A DNA stretch of 64,000 bases from Salirhabdus salicampi (GTDB lineage Bacteria > Bacillota > Bacilli > Bacillales > Alkalibacillaceae). The stretch is from contig NZ_JANBWE010000004.1 of NCBI RefSeq assembly GCF_024259515.1, positions 215,065 to 279,064 of the forward strand, read 5' to 3'. Shown piece after piece: positions 26,861 through 35,578 of the stretch. Every line of letters begins with the position of its first letter. The stretch's first letter is position 1. The notes under the pieces were generated by a model that was not told the origin of the DNA, did not search any database, and worked only from the letters and a program-made list of their open reading frames with translations. A program made the position numbers and the translations under genes.

Positions 26861-27811
26861 GATAAGTGGTAATGGAAATAGGTGTTGAAAAATGAACGAT
26901 ATACCTAGTAAAATCCCATACATCGTATTCGTTTGTGCTGTTTTTACCATCGCTGGCATCATTTCTAGTGGCTCACTTTTTCCTTTGAATGCTTGTATAG
27001 CCCGATAAGCTTTTTTCATACTAAACAGGGTGATAAGGGACCAGATGGGAAGCCAATCTATAAAGATGAACACAATTGTCATCAAGTAAGTCACGAAAAA
27101 GAGACTTGCTAAAAGTGTTACTGCTCCATCATGCCCTAATAAAATAGCAACGGTTTTTCTTCCATTTTTCTTATCACCTCGCAGGTCGCGTATATTATTG
27201 GCCAATAAAATGGCACCGATTAAAATGGCGACAGGGATTGATAAAAGAACGATACGACTATCGATTGAAAATGTATGAATATAATAGCTTATCCCAATCA
27301 AGACTGTTCCCATGAAGAATCCAGCTACAATTTCACCAAAAGGCGTGTATGCGATAGGCAAAGGCCCTCCAGTATAAAAATAACCAAATGCCATCGAAAC
27401 AAGGCCTATAACTGCAATCCACCATGTAGTAGAATAGCAGATGAAAACCCCTAACAACATTGCGATAAAGAAGAATAGGTAAGCAAGACGAAGTACGGTC
27501 TTCGGTTTAAAACCATCTCTAACAATAGTTCCACCAATTCCTACCGAATTTTCATTATCCAAACCACGAACGTAATCGAAATATTCATTGAACATATTCG
27601 TGGCTGCTTGAATGAACATTGCTGCCAGCAGCATAGATAGAAATAGAGGTAAAGAAATGGAATTGTGAAAGCTGGCTAACATCGTACCAACAAAAACAGG
27701 CACGAATGAAGCTGTTAACGTATGGGGACGAAGCATTCTCCACCATGCTTGAAACCCTGGTTTTTCGTTAAGAGCTTGTTTTACATTTTTTTTATTTTGA
27801 TTAGGGTTCAT
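26858..27811 (-). CDS. menA: DHNA octaprenyltransferase-type enzyme MenA
   Basis: UbiA-superfamily prenyltransferase of 317 residues that joins DHNA to a polyprenyl chain, giving demethylmenaquinone. About eight transmembrane segments. The two Asp-rich loops that bind Mg2+-diphosphate are N-M-F-N-E-Y-F-D-Y-V-R-G-L-D (about 71-84) and N-N-I-R-D-L-R-G-D (about 203-211). The ATG at 27811 follows AAAGGTGATAA; the GTG at 27820 is part of that ribosome binding site. Divergent from menF-menE, which makes its substrate. Confidence 0.93.
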   Translation of the reverse strand: MNPNQNKKNVKQALNEKPGFQAWWRMLRPHTLTASFVPVFVGTMLASFHNSISLPLFLSMLLAAMFIQAATNMFNEYFDYVRGLDNENSVGIGGTIVRDGFKPKTVLRLAYLFFFIAMLLGVFICYSTTWWIAVIGLVSMAFGYFYTGGPLPIAYTPFGEIVAGFFMGTVLIGISYYIHTFSIDSRIVLLSIPVAILIGAILLANNIRDLRGDKKNGRKTVAILLGHDGAVTLLASLFFVTYLMTIVFIFIDWLPIWSLITLFSMKKAYRAIQAFKGKSEPLEMMPAMVKTAQTNTMYGILLGISFIFQHLFPLPLI

Positions 27812-27964
27812 AGTTATCACCTTTTCAATTGGTTAATCAAATTAAGTTTAGGGAAAGTACGATATAGTGTCAATCTTTTCAACGGTTGTAATTGGGCTTG
27901 ATATGATAAAATGAGAATAGAGTGTTTTTTGGAATGATTTTTTATCGCTTTTGGAGGTATTACA

Positions 27965-29347
27965 ATGATTGAGGTTCAACAGCAACAACTCATACAAGCT
28001 ATACAAAATGCGAAAAGGCAATTACATGATCAAGAGGACTCCCTCTTATTTAGTTATACAGAAAAGATAGATCGTCAAAATCCAATTGACTTTTTTGGAA
28101 ATGGCGCAATGTTCAGAGGAACACGCTTTTATTGGACAAGTTATGATAAAGATTTTTCTCTCGTAGGGTTAAATTCTGTCTACATGCTCATTGCAGATCA
28201 AAATCGATTTGCCGAAATTGACCATGAATGGCAAAAAGTTAAACAGAGAGCTTATGAAGTGAATGAGTATAATGTATTAGGTACGGGACCTTTGTTAATG
28301 GGAGGTTTCTCCTTTGATTCGAATCAACGACTAGGTGAAACATGGAAAAATTTCCACGGCAGTAAAATGGTTGTCCCAGAATTTTTATTAACAAACGATG
28401 AGCAAAGTAGCTATGTGACCTATAACTTCATGCTTACAGTGGATACGTCAGAGCATGAAATGATGGACCGATACAACGAACTATTGTTTCAACTTCTACA
28501 ACCATATGAAATACCAAGTTTACCCCAGCAACAGGCTCATTGGGATATGGCACCTGAAGAGTGGAAAGGTAAGGTAGCGAAAGCAACGAAAGAAATTGAA
28601 CATGGAGACTTGGCTAAAGTCGTGTTAGCACGTGAACATAAATTGCAATTTACCGAAGAATTACCTGTTGCATCAGTTTTAGCCAACCTACATGAACAGC
28701 AAAAGCAAAGCTATATTTTTGCTTTTGAAAGTGGACAAGATTGTTTTGTAGGTGCTACACCTGAACGACTTGTCAGAGTAGAAGATGGTGAATTGTTATC
28801 TACATGCCTAGCTGGAACTGCACCACGTGGAAATACAGTCGAAGAGGATAAACGGATCGGGGAACAATTGTTACACGATGAAAAAAATATAGCTGAACAT
28901 AAATTCGTAGTGGATATGATTAGACAGGCGGTTGACACCTACTGCGATTATGTACATGTACCAGATTATCCGATTCTTTCACGTTTGCAGAACTTACAAC
29001 ATTTATATACACCAGTGAAAGGGAAACTTAAGGAAGAATTCACCATATTAGATGTAGTCAAAAAACTTCACCCAACTCCTGCAATGGGTGGAGTACCTAG
29101 AGAAAAAGCATTAGCATTTATTCGAGAAGAGGAGCTGTTCCACCGTGGGTGGTACGCCGCTCCAATTGGATGGATGGACTTAAATGGGGATGGCGAATTT
29201 GCTGTGGCTATTCGTTCTGCCCTAGTCAGCGGGAATGAAGCATCCTTATTTGCAGGCTGTGGTATTGTGAAAGATTCAGATCCACAAAAAGAATTTGAAG
29301 AAACAGAAATGAAATTCAAACCAATGGTTCACGCATTAGGGGGATAA
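27965..29347 (+). CDS. menF: Isochorismate synthase MenF
   Basis: Converts chorismate to isochorismate, the first step of menaquinone synthesis. The 460-residue protein has a chorismate-binding C-terminal domain (about 200-455): L-A-R-E-H near 218, G-A-T-P-E-R-L near 263, the HPTPAMGG core around 365, and the Mg2+-binding GCGIVKDSDP-E-x-E-E-T-E-M-K close to the end. ATG 27965 follows GGAGG. A possible extended -10 (TGATAAAAT, 27904-27912) lies upstream. The menD start is two bases after its stop. Confidence 0.94.
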   Translation: MIEVQQQQLIQAIQNAKRQLHDQEDSLLFSYTEKIDRQNPIDFFGNGAMFRGTRFYWTSYDKDFSLVGLNSVYMLIADQNRFAEIDHEWQKVKQRAYEVNEYNVLGTGPLLMGGFSFDSNQRLGETWKNFHGSKMVVPEFLLTNDEQSSYVTYNFMLTVDTSEHEMMDRYNELLFQLLQPYEIPSLPQQQAHWDMAPEEWKGKVAKATKEIEHGDLAKVVLAREHKLQFTEELPVASVLANLHEQQKQSYIFAFESGQDCFVGATPERLVRVEDGELLSTCLAGTAPRGNTVEEDKRIGEQLLHDEKNIAEHKFVVDMIRQAVDTYCDYVHVPDYPILSRLQNLQHLYTPVKGKLKEEFTILDVVKKLHPTPAMGGVPREKALAFIREEELFHRGWYAAPIGWMDLNGDGEFAVAIRSALVSGNEASLFAGCGIVKDSDPQKEFEETEMKFKPMVHALGG

Positions 29348-29349
29348 TT

Positions 29350-31086
29350 ATGAGTTACACGAAACAGCTAACTTATTATGTTGCACAGTTTGTCGATGAG
29401 TTAAGTAAAAGTGGTTTAACCGATGTTGTGATTTCACCCGGTTCACGGTCCACACCACTTGCGTTAACGTTCGCTGAACATGAGTACGTGAACCATTGGG
29501 TACACATTGACGAAAGGTCTGCAGCATTTTTTGCCTTAGGGATGGCAAAAGAAAAACAAAAACCAGTCGCTATCCTATGTACTTCTGGAACAGCTGCTGC
29601 TAATTATTATCCGGCAATCGTTGAGGCATATTATAGCCGAATCCCTTTACTTGTTTTAACAGCAGATAGACCACACGAGTTACGGGATGTTGGTGCCCCT
29701 CAAGCGATTAACCAAATACAGATGTTCGGAAATTATGTGAAGTGGTTTCAGGAAATGGCCATACCGGATGATCGCGAGCAAATGTTGAAATACGCTAGAA
29801 GCCAAGCAGCCCGATCATTCCACACTGCCTATAGTGATAATGCAGGACCGGTACATTTAAACTTCCCATTTCGTGAACCACTGGTCCCTGATTTTTCACT
29901 ACCAAATGTATGGGGAAATGAAACAGCAGCTTCTTATCATCCTCATTATAAAGGGGAAAAAAGGTTAACATCCGCTGATGTTGATGAAATTCTGGACAAT
30001 ATACAGAAGAAGCAAAATGGATTGATTGTTTGTGGACCACAGACAGATAAGGATTTAGGTTTATATATAGCTAAGCTGGCAGAACATTGGAATGTACCAG
30101 TTCTTGTCGATCCACTATCGCAACTGCGAACAGGCAAACATAGCAAGAACAACATGATTGAATCCTATGATGCTATTATGAAAAGTGAAACAGTCAGAGA
30201 TAAGTTACGTCCAGACTATATTATCCGCTTCGGTGCCATGCCTGTGTCAAAGGCTTTTAGCTTCTTTATCAAAGAAAATGAGGGGGTTCCTCAATATATT
30301 ATAGAACCTTCAGAAGGATACCGGGATCCAACGAGGATTAATACACACTTTTTGTTTGCAGAATCAAAGCAAGTTTGTGAACAGTTCCTATGTGCCAATA
30401 TAAACATACAGGGTGGACGGGAATGGCTTCAGTTATGGCAACGGTTAAATACCACTGTTAAAGGAGAACTATCGATCCCGTCAACTGAACTAAACGAAGG
30501 TCATGTTGTAAGTGAATTACAGAGGACGTTACCAAATCAACATACGTTATTTGTCGGGAACAGTATGCCGATTCGGGATGTGGACACCTTTTTCACCAAT
30601 ACAGATAAGGACATTACGATACATTGTAACCGAGGTGCAAATGGAATAGATGGTGTTGTATCAACGGCTCTTGGTGTAGCAGCTACCGGGAAATCGGTCA
30701 CGCTACTTATTGGTGACGTTTCTTTCTATCACGATTTGAATGGTTTATTAGCTGCGAAGCAATATAACATAGATATAACGGTTGTATTAATTAATAACGA
30801 AGGTGGAGGAATCTTTTCTTTTCTACCTCAAGCAAAGGAACCGAAACATTTTGAAGTCTTATTTGGTACACCATTACATATCCCATTCGAGAAAGGGATT
30901 GAAATGTATGGTGGGAGATATGAGAGGGTAGAGACTTGGGAACACTTCACCGATACGTTAACAAAGAGCTATAACGAAAAAGGTATGAAGGTAATTGAAG
31001 TGTTAACGAATCGAAAAGAGAACGCCCGTTGGCATAAACAAAAGTGGAGCGATATTGAACAGCAATTGCTGACTGAAATTAGGTGA
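29350..31086 (+). CDS. menD: SEPHCHC synthase MenD
   Basis: Thiamine-diphosphate enzyme of 578 residues that adds 2-oxoglutarate-derived succinic semialdehyde to isochorismate. ISPGSRSTPLAL (28-39) and the conserved glutamate in H-I-D-E-R-S-A (about 54-60) lie in the PYR domain; the ThDP/Mg2+ motif G-D-V-S-F-Y-H-D-L-N-G...N-N-E-G-G-G-I-F (about 456-495) lies in the PP domain. ATG 29350 follows AGGGGG. It overlaps the region of the menH ribosome binding site. Confidence 0.95.
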   Translation: MSYTKQLTYYVAQFVDELSKSGLTDVVISPGSRSTPLALTFAEHEYVNHWVHIDERSAAFFALGMAKEKQKPVAILCTSGTAAANYYPAIVEAYYSRIPLLVLTADRPHELRDVGAPQAINQIQMFGNYVKWFQEMAIPDDREQMLKYARSQAARSFHTAYSDNAGPVHLNFPFREPLVPDFSLPNVWGNETAASYHPHYKGEKRLTSADVDEILDNIQKKQNGLIVCGPQTDKDLGLYIAKLAEHWNVPVLVDPLSQLRTGKHSKNNMIESYDAIMKSETVRDKLRPDYIIRFGAMPVSKAFSFFIKENEGVPQYIIEPSEGYRDPTRINTHFLFAESKQVCEQFLCANINIQGGREWLQLWQRLNTTVKGELSIPSTELNEGHVVSELQRTLPNQHTLFVGNSMPIRDVDTFFTNTDKDITIHCNRGANGIDGVVSTALGVAATGKSVTLLIGDVSFYHDLNGLLAAKQYNIDITVVLINNEGGGIFSFLPQAKEPKHFEVLFGTPLHIPFEKGIEMYGGRYERVETWEHFTDTLTKSYNEKGMKVIEVLTNRKENARWHKQKWSDIEQQLLTEIR

Positions 31087-31091
31087 CCGCA

Positions 31092-31913
31092 ATGTATATA
31101 CAAACGAAAAGAGGATCCTTATGGGTAGACATATCAGGTGATGGTACTCCTCTTGTTTTATTGCATGGTTTTACGGGCAGTACGGAAACATGGAAACGTT
31201 TAAAGCCGTATTTACCATCGACGCTTAAAACGATAGCAATTGACCTTCCTGGTCACGGGAAAACGACTTACGAATCGACTTATAGGATGGAAGATATTTG
31301 TGATGATGTAAAATACGTAATCGAAGCTTTAGGATACCATAAAGTGCATATTCTCGGGTACTCGATGGGTGGGCGTATTGCACTATCCTTCGCATGTACT
31401 TATCCTCAGTATCTTAAAACGGTTACGTTAGAAAGTACATCACCTGGATTAAAAACGGATCATGAACGTACAATAAGGCAGGAGAGCGATGAAAAACTCG
31501 CCAAAAAACTAGAAATAGAAGGGATTCACCCCTTTGTGACCTATTGGGAAAACATCCCTTTATTCCAAAGTCAACGTTCATTACCGAAAAGTGTTCAACA
31601 AGAAATAAAAGATGAACGTCTTGGGCAAAATCCAAATGAACTAGCTCACTCCCTACGAAATATTGGGACAGGATCCCAACCATCATATTGGGATTGCTTA
31701 TTACAACTAGATACCCCAACCTTGTTAATTACAGGTGAACTTGATGAAAAATTCGTAAAGATTAACTCTTTAATGAAAAAGTCTTTACAAAATGTCCATT
31801 TCCGTGTAATTTCAAAAACGGGGCACACAATTCATGTGGAGAAACCACAGATTTTTGGTAAAATAGTGAGTGACTTCATATTACATAATGAAAATATGGA
31901 CAATAATTTTTAA
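31092..31913 (+). CDS. menH: SHCHC synthase MenH (alpha/beta hydrolase)
   Basis: Alpha/beta-hydrolase of 273 residues, assigned to 2,5-elimination of pyruvate from the MenD product. The oxyanion motif L-L-H-G-F-T-G-S (about 23-30), nucleophile G-Y-S-M-G-G (about 94-99), acid D in T-G-E-L-D-E-K and histidine in K-T-G-H-T-I-H form the triad. ATG 31092 lies five bases after AGGTGA; that ribosome binding site includes the menD stop, so translation is coupled. GTG 31083 is a less likely start. Confidence 0.88.
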   Translation: MYIQTKRGSLWVDISGDGTPLVLLHGFTGSTETWKRLKPYLPSTLKTIAIDLPGHGKTTYESTYRMEDICDDVKYVIEALGYHKVHILGYSMGGRIALSFACTYPQYLKTVTLESTSPGLKTDHERTIRQESDEKLAKKLEIEGIHPFVTYWENIPLFQSQRSLPKSVQQEIKDERLGQNPNELAHSLRNIGTGSQPSYWDCLLQLDTPTLLITGELDEKFVKINSLMKKSLQNVHFRVISKTGHTIHVEKPQIFGKIVSDFILHNENMDNNF

Positions 31914-31931
31914 AAAGGAGGAAATAAAATC

Positions 31932-32750
31932 ATGACTATTGAATGGGTAAGTGAACGCAACTATGAAGACATATTATATGAAACATATAACGGTATTGCG
32001 AAAATTACAATTAATCGACCAGAAGTACGTAATGCTTTTCGTCCTCAAACCGTACACGAACTAATTGATGCATTTGCCTATGCACGTGATGACTCTAATA
32101 TCGGAGTTATCGTATTAGCGGGTGCAGGTGACGATGCGTTTTGTGCAGGAGGAGATCAAAAGGTAAGAGGACACGGAGGGTATGTTGGAGATGATCAAAT
32201 CCCTCGTTTAAACGTTTTAGATCTACAACGTTTAATCCGTGTTATTCCGAAACCAGTTGTTGCGATGGTATCAGGGTATGCTATTGGAGGAGGACATGTC
32301 CTTCACGTAGTTTGTGACCTGACCATTGCAGCTGACAATGCTATTTTCGGTCAAACAGGACCGAAAGTTGGTAGCTTTGACGCAGGATACGGTGCTGGTT
32401 TGCTAGCGCGTATTGTTGGTCATAAAAAAGCTCGTGAAATTTGGTTCTTATGCCGTCAATATAATGCACAAGAAGCAAAAGATATGGGACTTGTTAACAC
32501 GGTTGTTCCATTGGACAAGCTTGAAGAAGAAACAGTTCAGTGGTGTGAAGAGATGTTAGAAAAATCACCAACCGCACTTCGTTTCTTAAAAGCTTCTTTC
32601 AATGCTGACACAGATGGATTAGCAGGTTTACAGCAAATGGGTGGAGACGCTACACTTCTTTACTACACAACAGATGAGGCAAAAGAAGGAAGAGACGCAT
32701 TCAAAGAGAAACGGAAGCCTAACTTTAAACAATTTCCACGTTTCCCATAA
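31932..32750 (+). CDS. menB: 1,4-dihydroxy-2-naphthoyl-CoA synthase MenB
   Basis: Crotonase-family ring-closing enzyme of 272 residues. [11 protein letters not shown] (about 28-38), [11 protein letters not shown] (about 70-80), the oxyanion loop Y-A-I-G-G-G-H (about 113-119) and T-G-P-K-V-G-S-F-D (about 138-146) are typical of MenB. Strong AAAGGAGG upstream. It is followed by a complete terminator, so it may be transcribed more than menE. Confidence 0.95.
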   Translation: MTIEWVSERNYEDILYETYNGIAKITINRPEVRNAFRPQTVHELIDAFAYARDDSNIGVIVLAGAGDDAFCAGGDQKVRGHGGYVGDDQIPRLNVLDLQRLIRVIPKPVVAMVSGYAIGGGHVLHVVCDLTIAADNAIFGQTGPKVGSFDAGYGAGLLARIVGHKKAREIWFLCRQYNAQEAKDMGLVNTVVPLDKLEEETVQWCEEMLEKSPTALRFLKASFNADTDGLAGLQQMGGDATLLYYTTDEAKEGRDAFKEKRKPNFKQFPRFP

Positions 32751-32756
32751 TGTAAA

Positions 32757-32787
32757 GAAGCTTGATGATGTTCATCAAGCTTTTTTC
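32757..32787 (+). terminator. Internal terminator between menB and menE
   Basis: AAGCTTGATGA-TGT-TCATCAAGCTT hairpin followed by TTTTTT, only 23 bases before the menE start. menE must rely on read-through or a promoter I cannot see. Confidence 0.88.
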
Positions 32788-32809
32788 TATGAATGAAGGA
32801 GTGACCGAT

Positions 32810-34285
32810 GTGACAACGACCATCCCTCAATGGCTTTTGAAAAGAGCTAATTTAACACCAGAGACGACAGCTATACAATTGGCCGATGGGACAGCCTATA
32901 GCTTTGCTACGCTTTATCATGATGCGGTTCGTAAAGCGGAACAGTTGAAGCAGATTGGGATAAACAAGGGTGACCATATAGCAGTTCTATCCCGTAATAG
33001 TTATGACATGGTAACGACAATCCATGCGTTAACATTTTTAAAAGCTGTCGCTGTTTTGTTAAATACGAGATTAACCGCCGAGGAGTTAACATTTCAAATT
33101 ACTGATGCTGATTGTACGATTTTGTTATATGATGATACATTTCGTGATTTAGTAGAACAAATAAATTTCCGTAAAAGCATCCATACCTACTCATTCATTG
33201 AAATGAAACAACTTCAAGGTCACCAAGTAACCTTTGAGGAAGAATTGGAATTAGACGACACAGTCACGATTATGTACACGTCAGGTACTACCGGGAAGCC
33301 AAAAGGCGTTCAACTTACATATGGAAATCATTGGTGGAGTGCGATATCGTCTTCACTAAATTTAGGATTACATCGTGAAGATCGATGGTTAGCGGCCCTG
33401 CCTTTATTTCACGTAGGTGGTTTTTCCATTTTAATCCGCAGTGTAATATACGGGATTCCTATTCATTTACATGAAAAGTTTTCCGCTAATCAAGTACATC
33501 AAGAAATAATGAATAACGAGGTTACGACCGTTTCGGTTGTGTCTACAATGCTAGAAGGGTTGTTGCAGGAATTAGGTGATCGGACATACCCTGAAACGTT
33601 CCGCTGCATGCTATTAGGAGGAGGTCCCGCATCCCAATCAATGCTCGAGCGTTGTGCAAAAAAAGGGGTTCCTGTTTATCAAACATATGGGATGACGGAA
33701 ACCTCTTCTCAAGTAGTTACCATTCGTGAAGAAGATGCACTGCGAAAATTAGGCTCCGCAGGAAAGCCTCTATTTCCGGTCCAGCTTAGAATTGTGAAAA
33801 ATAATGTAGTGGTCCCGACTGGTGTCGCGGGTGAAATCATCGTGAAAGGGCCAATGGTAACAAAAGGGTACTATAAACGGGAAGAGACCAACCGAAAATC
33901 GATTGAAAACGGGTGGTTAAAAACCGGTGATGTAGGTTACGTTGATGAGGAAGGCTTTCTATATGTGCTGGACAGACAAAAGGATTTAATTATATCTGGT
34001 GGAGAAAACGTGTATCCAGCGGAAGTAGAGGGTGTTTTAAAAACGATTCCCGGAATTCTAGATGCAGGGGTCATAGGTAAATCTGATGATAAGTGGGGGC
34101 AAATACCTGTTGCGTTTATCGTGAAAAATAATACTGGTTTAACAGTTGATCAAATTGTGGAAAGTTGTAAAGGACGTTTAGCAAAGTATAAAGTTCCAAA
34201 AGAGGTTTACTTTGTCGATGAACTCCCGCGTAATGCATCAAGAAAAATATTAAGAAGAAAGTTATATCAATTGTTGAAGCCGTAG
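32810..34285 (+). CDS. menE: o-Succinylbenzoate--CoA ligase MenE
   Basis: Adenylating enzyme of 491 residues that activates o-succinylbenzoate for MenB. The AMP-binding loop T-I-M-Y-T-S-G-T-T-G-K-P-K-G (about 154-167), Q-T-Y-G-M-T-E (about 292-298), K-T-G-D-V-G-Y (about 371-377), G-G-E-N-V-Y-P-A-E-V-E and the C-terminal catalytic lysine in N-A-S-R-K-I-L-R-R are visible. GTG 32810 lies eight bases after AAGGAG; ATG codons upstream in frame lie within the menB terminator. In B. subtilis menC follows; here it does not. Confidence 0.93.
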   Translation: MTTTIPQWLLKRANLTPETTAIQLADGTAYSFATLYHDAVRKAEQLKQIGINKGDHIAVLSRNSYDMVTTIHALTFLKAVAVLLNTRLTAEELTFQITDADCTILLYDDTFRDLVEQINFRKSIHTYSFIEMKQLQGHQVTFEEELELDDTVTIMYTSGTTGKPKGVQLTYGNHWWSAISSSLNLGLHREDRWLAALPLFHVGGFSILIRSVIYGIPIHLHEKFSANQVHQEIMNNEVTTVSVVSTMLEGLLQELGDRTYPETFRCMLLGGGPASQSMLERCAKKGVPVYQTYGMTETSSQVVTIREEDALRKLGSAGKPLFPVQLRIVKNNVVVPTGVAGEIIVKGPMVTKGYYKREETNRKSIENGWLKTGDVGYVDEEGFLYVLDRQKDLIISGGENVYPAEVEGVLKTIPGILDAGVIGKSDDKWGQIPVAFIVKNNTGLTVDQIVESCKGRLAKYKVPKEVYFVDELPRNASRKILRRKLYQLLKP

Positions 34286-34305
34286 GTGTACCTACGGTTT
34301 TTTTG
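34278..34305 (+). terminator. Terminator after menE
   Basis: CCGTAGGT-GT-ACCTACGG hairpin (34280-34297) followed by seven T. The menE stop codon lies in its left arm. Confidence 0.88.
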
Positions 34306-34702
34306 AATAATCGATGGAAGTTTTATCAAAGAGATTATATTGTAATATAGTAATAGGATTTTGGAACAAACATGATCATTATTTCAGTCCCAGAATGTGC
34401 CAAAAAAGTAAGGACGTTGTTCCTATACCTTTTTTTCTCATAATCCGTTATATTTTAATTAAACTTGTAATAGATTTATTTATGAACATATGGGAAAAAA
34501 GAAAGTTTAATCCTCTACAAAAAAGGCTATACATCCGTATGGCTCGTTTTACACCTCCAACTTTATTATTCATGTAATGATTAATGGATGGATTCATCTT
34601 GATCCAACATCGAATTCCCTTCATATAGAAATAACGTTACCCTCTACTACGTCTATCTCACATATAAAACGAATCATGCCAAACGGAAAGGGGAGGATGG
34701 AC
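34306..34702 (+). other. About 400 bases without a convincing gene; possible histidine-kinase remnant
   Basis: Open frames exist here but lack ribosome binding sites and resemble nothing I know. Just before the response regulator, in its own frame, about 20 codons (34586-34640) read GWIHLDPTSNSLHIEITLP, which resembles the last beta-strands of a histidine-kinase ATPase domain. The usual upstream kinase motifs are absent. This may be the end of a decayed sensor kinase gene, or chance. Confidence 0.3.
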
Positions 34703-35350
34703 ATGATTAACGTAATGTTAGTGGAAGATCACGCAGTTTTACGTGATGGACTAAAGAAAATTATCGATATGGCTGAAGACCTTACGGTTATAAGTGAAGC
34801 GGTGACAGGAGAACAAGCGGTTCGAAAACTTGCACACCACAGGCCAGATGTCATTTTAATGGACATTAATATGCCAGGGAAAAACGGTATTGAAGTGACA
34901 AAGATTATTAAAGAAAAATACCCTCAAGTAAAAATCCTCATCTTAACCATGCATGACCATGAAGAATATTTCTTAGCTGCGATTAGACATGGCGCAGATG
35001 GCTACATGCTGAAGGAATCCCCATCTGAACAAGTAATTGAAGCGATTCGGTCCGTTTTTACCGGGGAATCGGTAGTACATCCATCACTCATGAAAACATT
35101 AGTTTCGTTCCATCGACAACAAAATGAAGAAAGGGTTAGAAAAGACGAATTAACAGTGCGGGAGAAAGAAGTTTTAACATGTTTAGTAAAAGGTTTAAGT
35201 AATAAAGAAATAGGCAAACGGTTATTTATTAGTGAAAAGACGGTAAAAATACATGTCAGTAAGATTTTTAAAAAATTAAATGTAAAAAGTCGATCTCAAG
35301 TCGTACTTTATGCGATGCAAAAGCAACTTGTTCCGATACCTCCTAATTAA
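34703..35350 (+). CDS. NarL/LuxR-type response regulator (orphan)
   Basis: Two-component response regulator of 215 residues. The receiver domain has the acidic pair E8-D9, phospho-acceptor D54 in I-L-M-D-I-N-M-P-G, T82 and K104. A LuxR-type DNA-binding domain follows (about 145-208) with L-T-V-R-E-K-E-V-L and S-N-K-E-I-G-K-R-L-F-I-S-E-K-T-V-K-I-H. It resembles the DegU/LiaR group generally, but no specific orthologue is clear. ATG 34703 lies 6-7 bases after GGGGAGG. No complete sensor kinase gene is adjacent, unlike usual pairs. Confidence 0.9.
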   Translation: MINVMLVEDHAVLRDGLKKIIDMAEDLTVISEAVTGEQAVRKLAHHRPDVILMDINMPGKNGIEVTKIIKEKYPQVKILILTMHDHEEYFLAAIRHGADGYMLKESPSEQVIEAIRSVFTGESVVHPSLMKTLVSFHRQQNEERVRKDELTVREKEVLTCLVKGLSNKEIGKRLFISEKTVKIHVSKIFKKLNVKSRSQVVLYAMQKQLVPIPPN

Positions 35351-35382
35351 AAAGAACAGATGACATGTCATCTGTTCTTTTT
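35349..35382. terminator. Perfect palindromic terminator after the response regulator
   Basis: A 34-base perfect palindrome (AAAAAGAACAGATGACA and its complement) ending in T on both strands. It also covers the end of the small minus-strand gene. Confidence 0.9.
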
Positions 35383-35508
35383 CTCGGTTTTATCTTCTCC
35401 AAATTCATATAAATATTCAGCTTGATAGGATTTTTTTTCCCGCCCGGGGGTTTGAGGAAGGTTTTGTTTATTCCGGTCACGTGTTTTTTGGTGATGCGCT
35501 CTACCCAC
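35368..35508 (-). CDS. YfhD-like small basic protein
   Basis: Forty-six-residue protein beginning MGRAHHQKTRDRNKQNLPQ and containing LPQTPG, which matches the N-terminal pattern of the YfhD family of small Bacillus proteins (MGR...RDKN...LPQTP). It starts at GTG 35508, seven bases after a strong GGAGG preceded by an A-run, and ends inside the shared terminator. The rest is charged (KTEKKNR at the end). YfhD-type proteins are of unknown function; some are linked to sporulation. The overlapping longer frame at this locus lacks a ribosome binding site. Confidence 0.7.
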   Translation of the reverse strand: MGRAHHQKTRDRNKQNLPQTPGREKKSYQAEYLYEFGEDKTEKKNR

Positions 35509-35578
35509 TGTAAGACCTCCTTTTTTTTATGTTGCCTTAAGGTCCTGGACATATCCACCGATTTTTAAAAAAACATTT

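Noticed and set aside
34314..34577. 87-codon open frame between menE and the response regulator
   Set aside because: No ribosome binding site, no similarity that I recognise, atypical composition, and it begins inside the menE terminator region.
35343..35558. 71-codon minus-strand frame across the response-regulator terminator
   Set aside because: It reads the same DNA as the YfhD-like gene in another frame and lacks a ribosome binding site.
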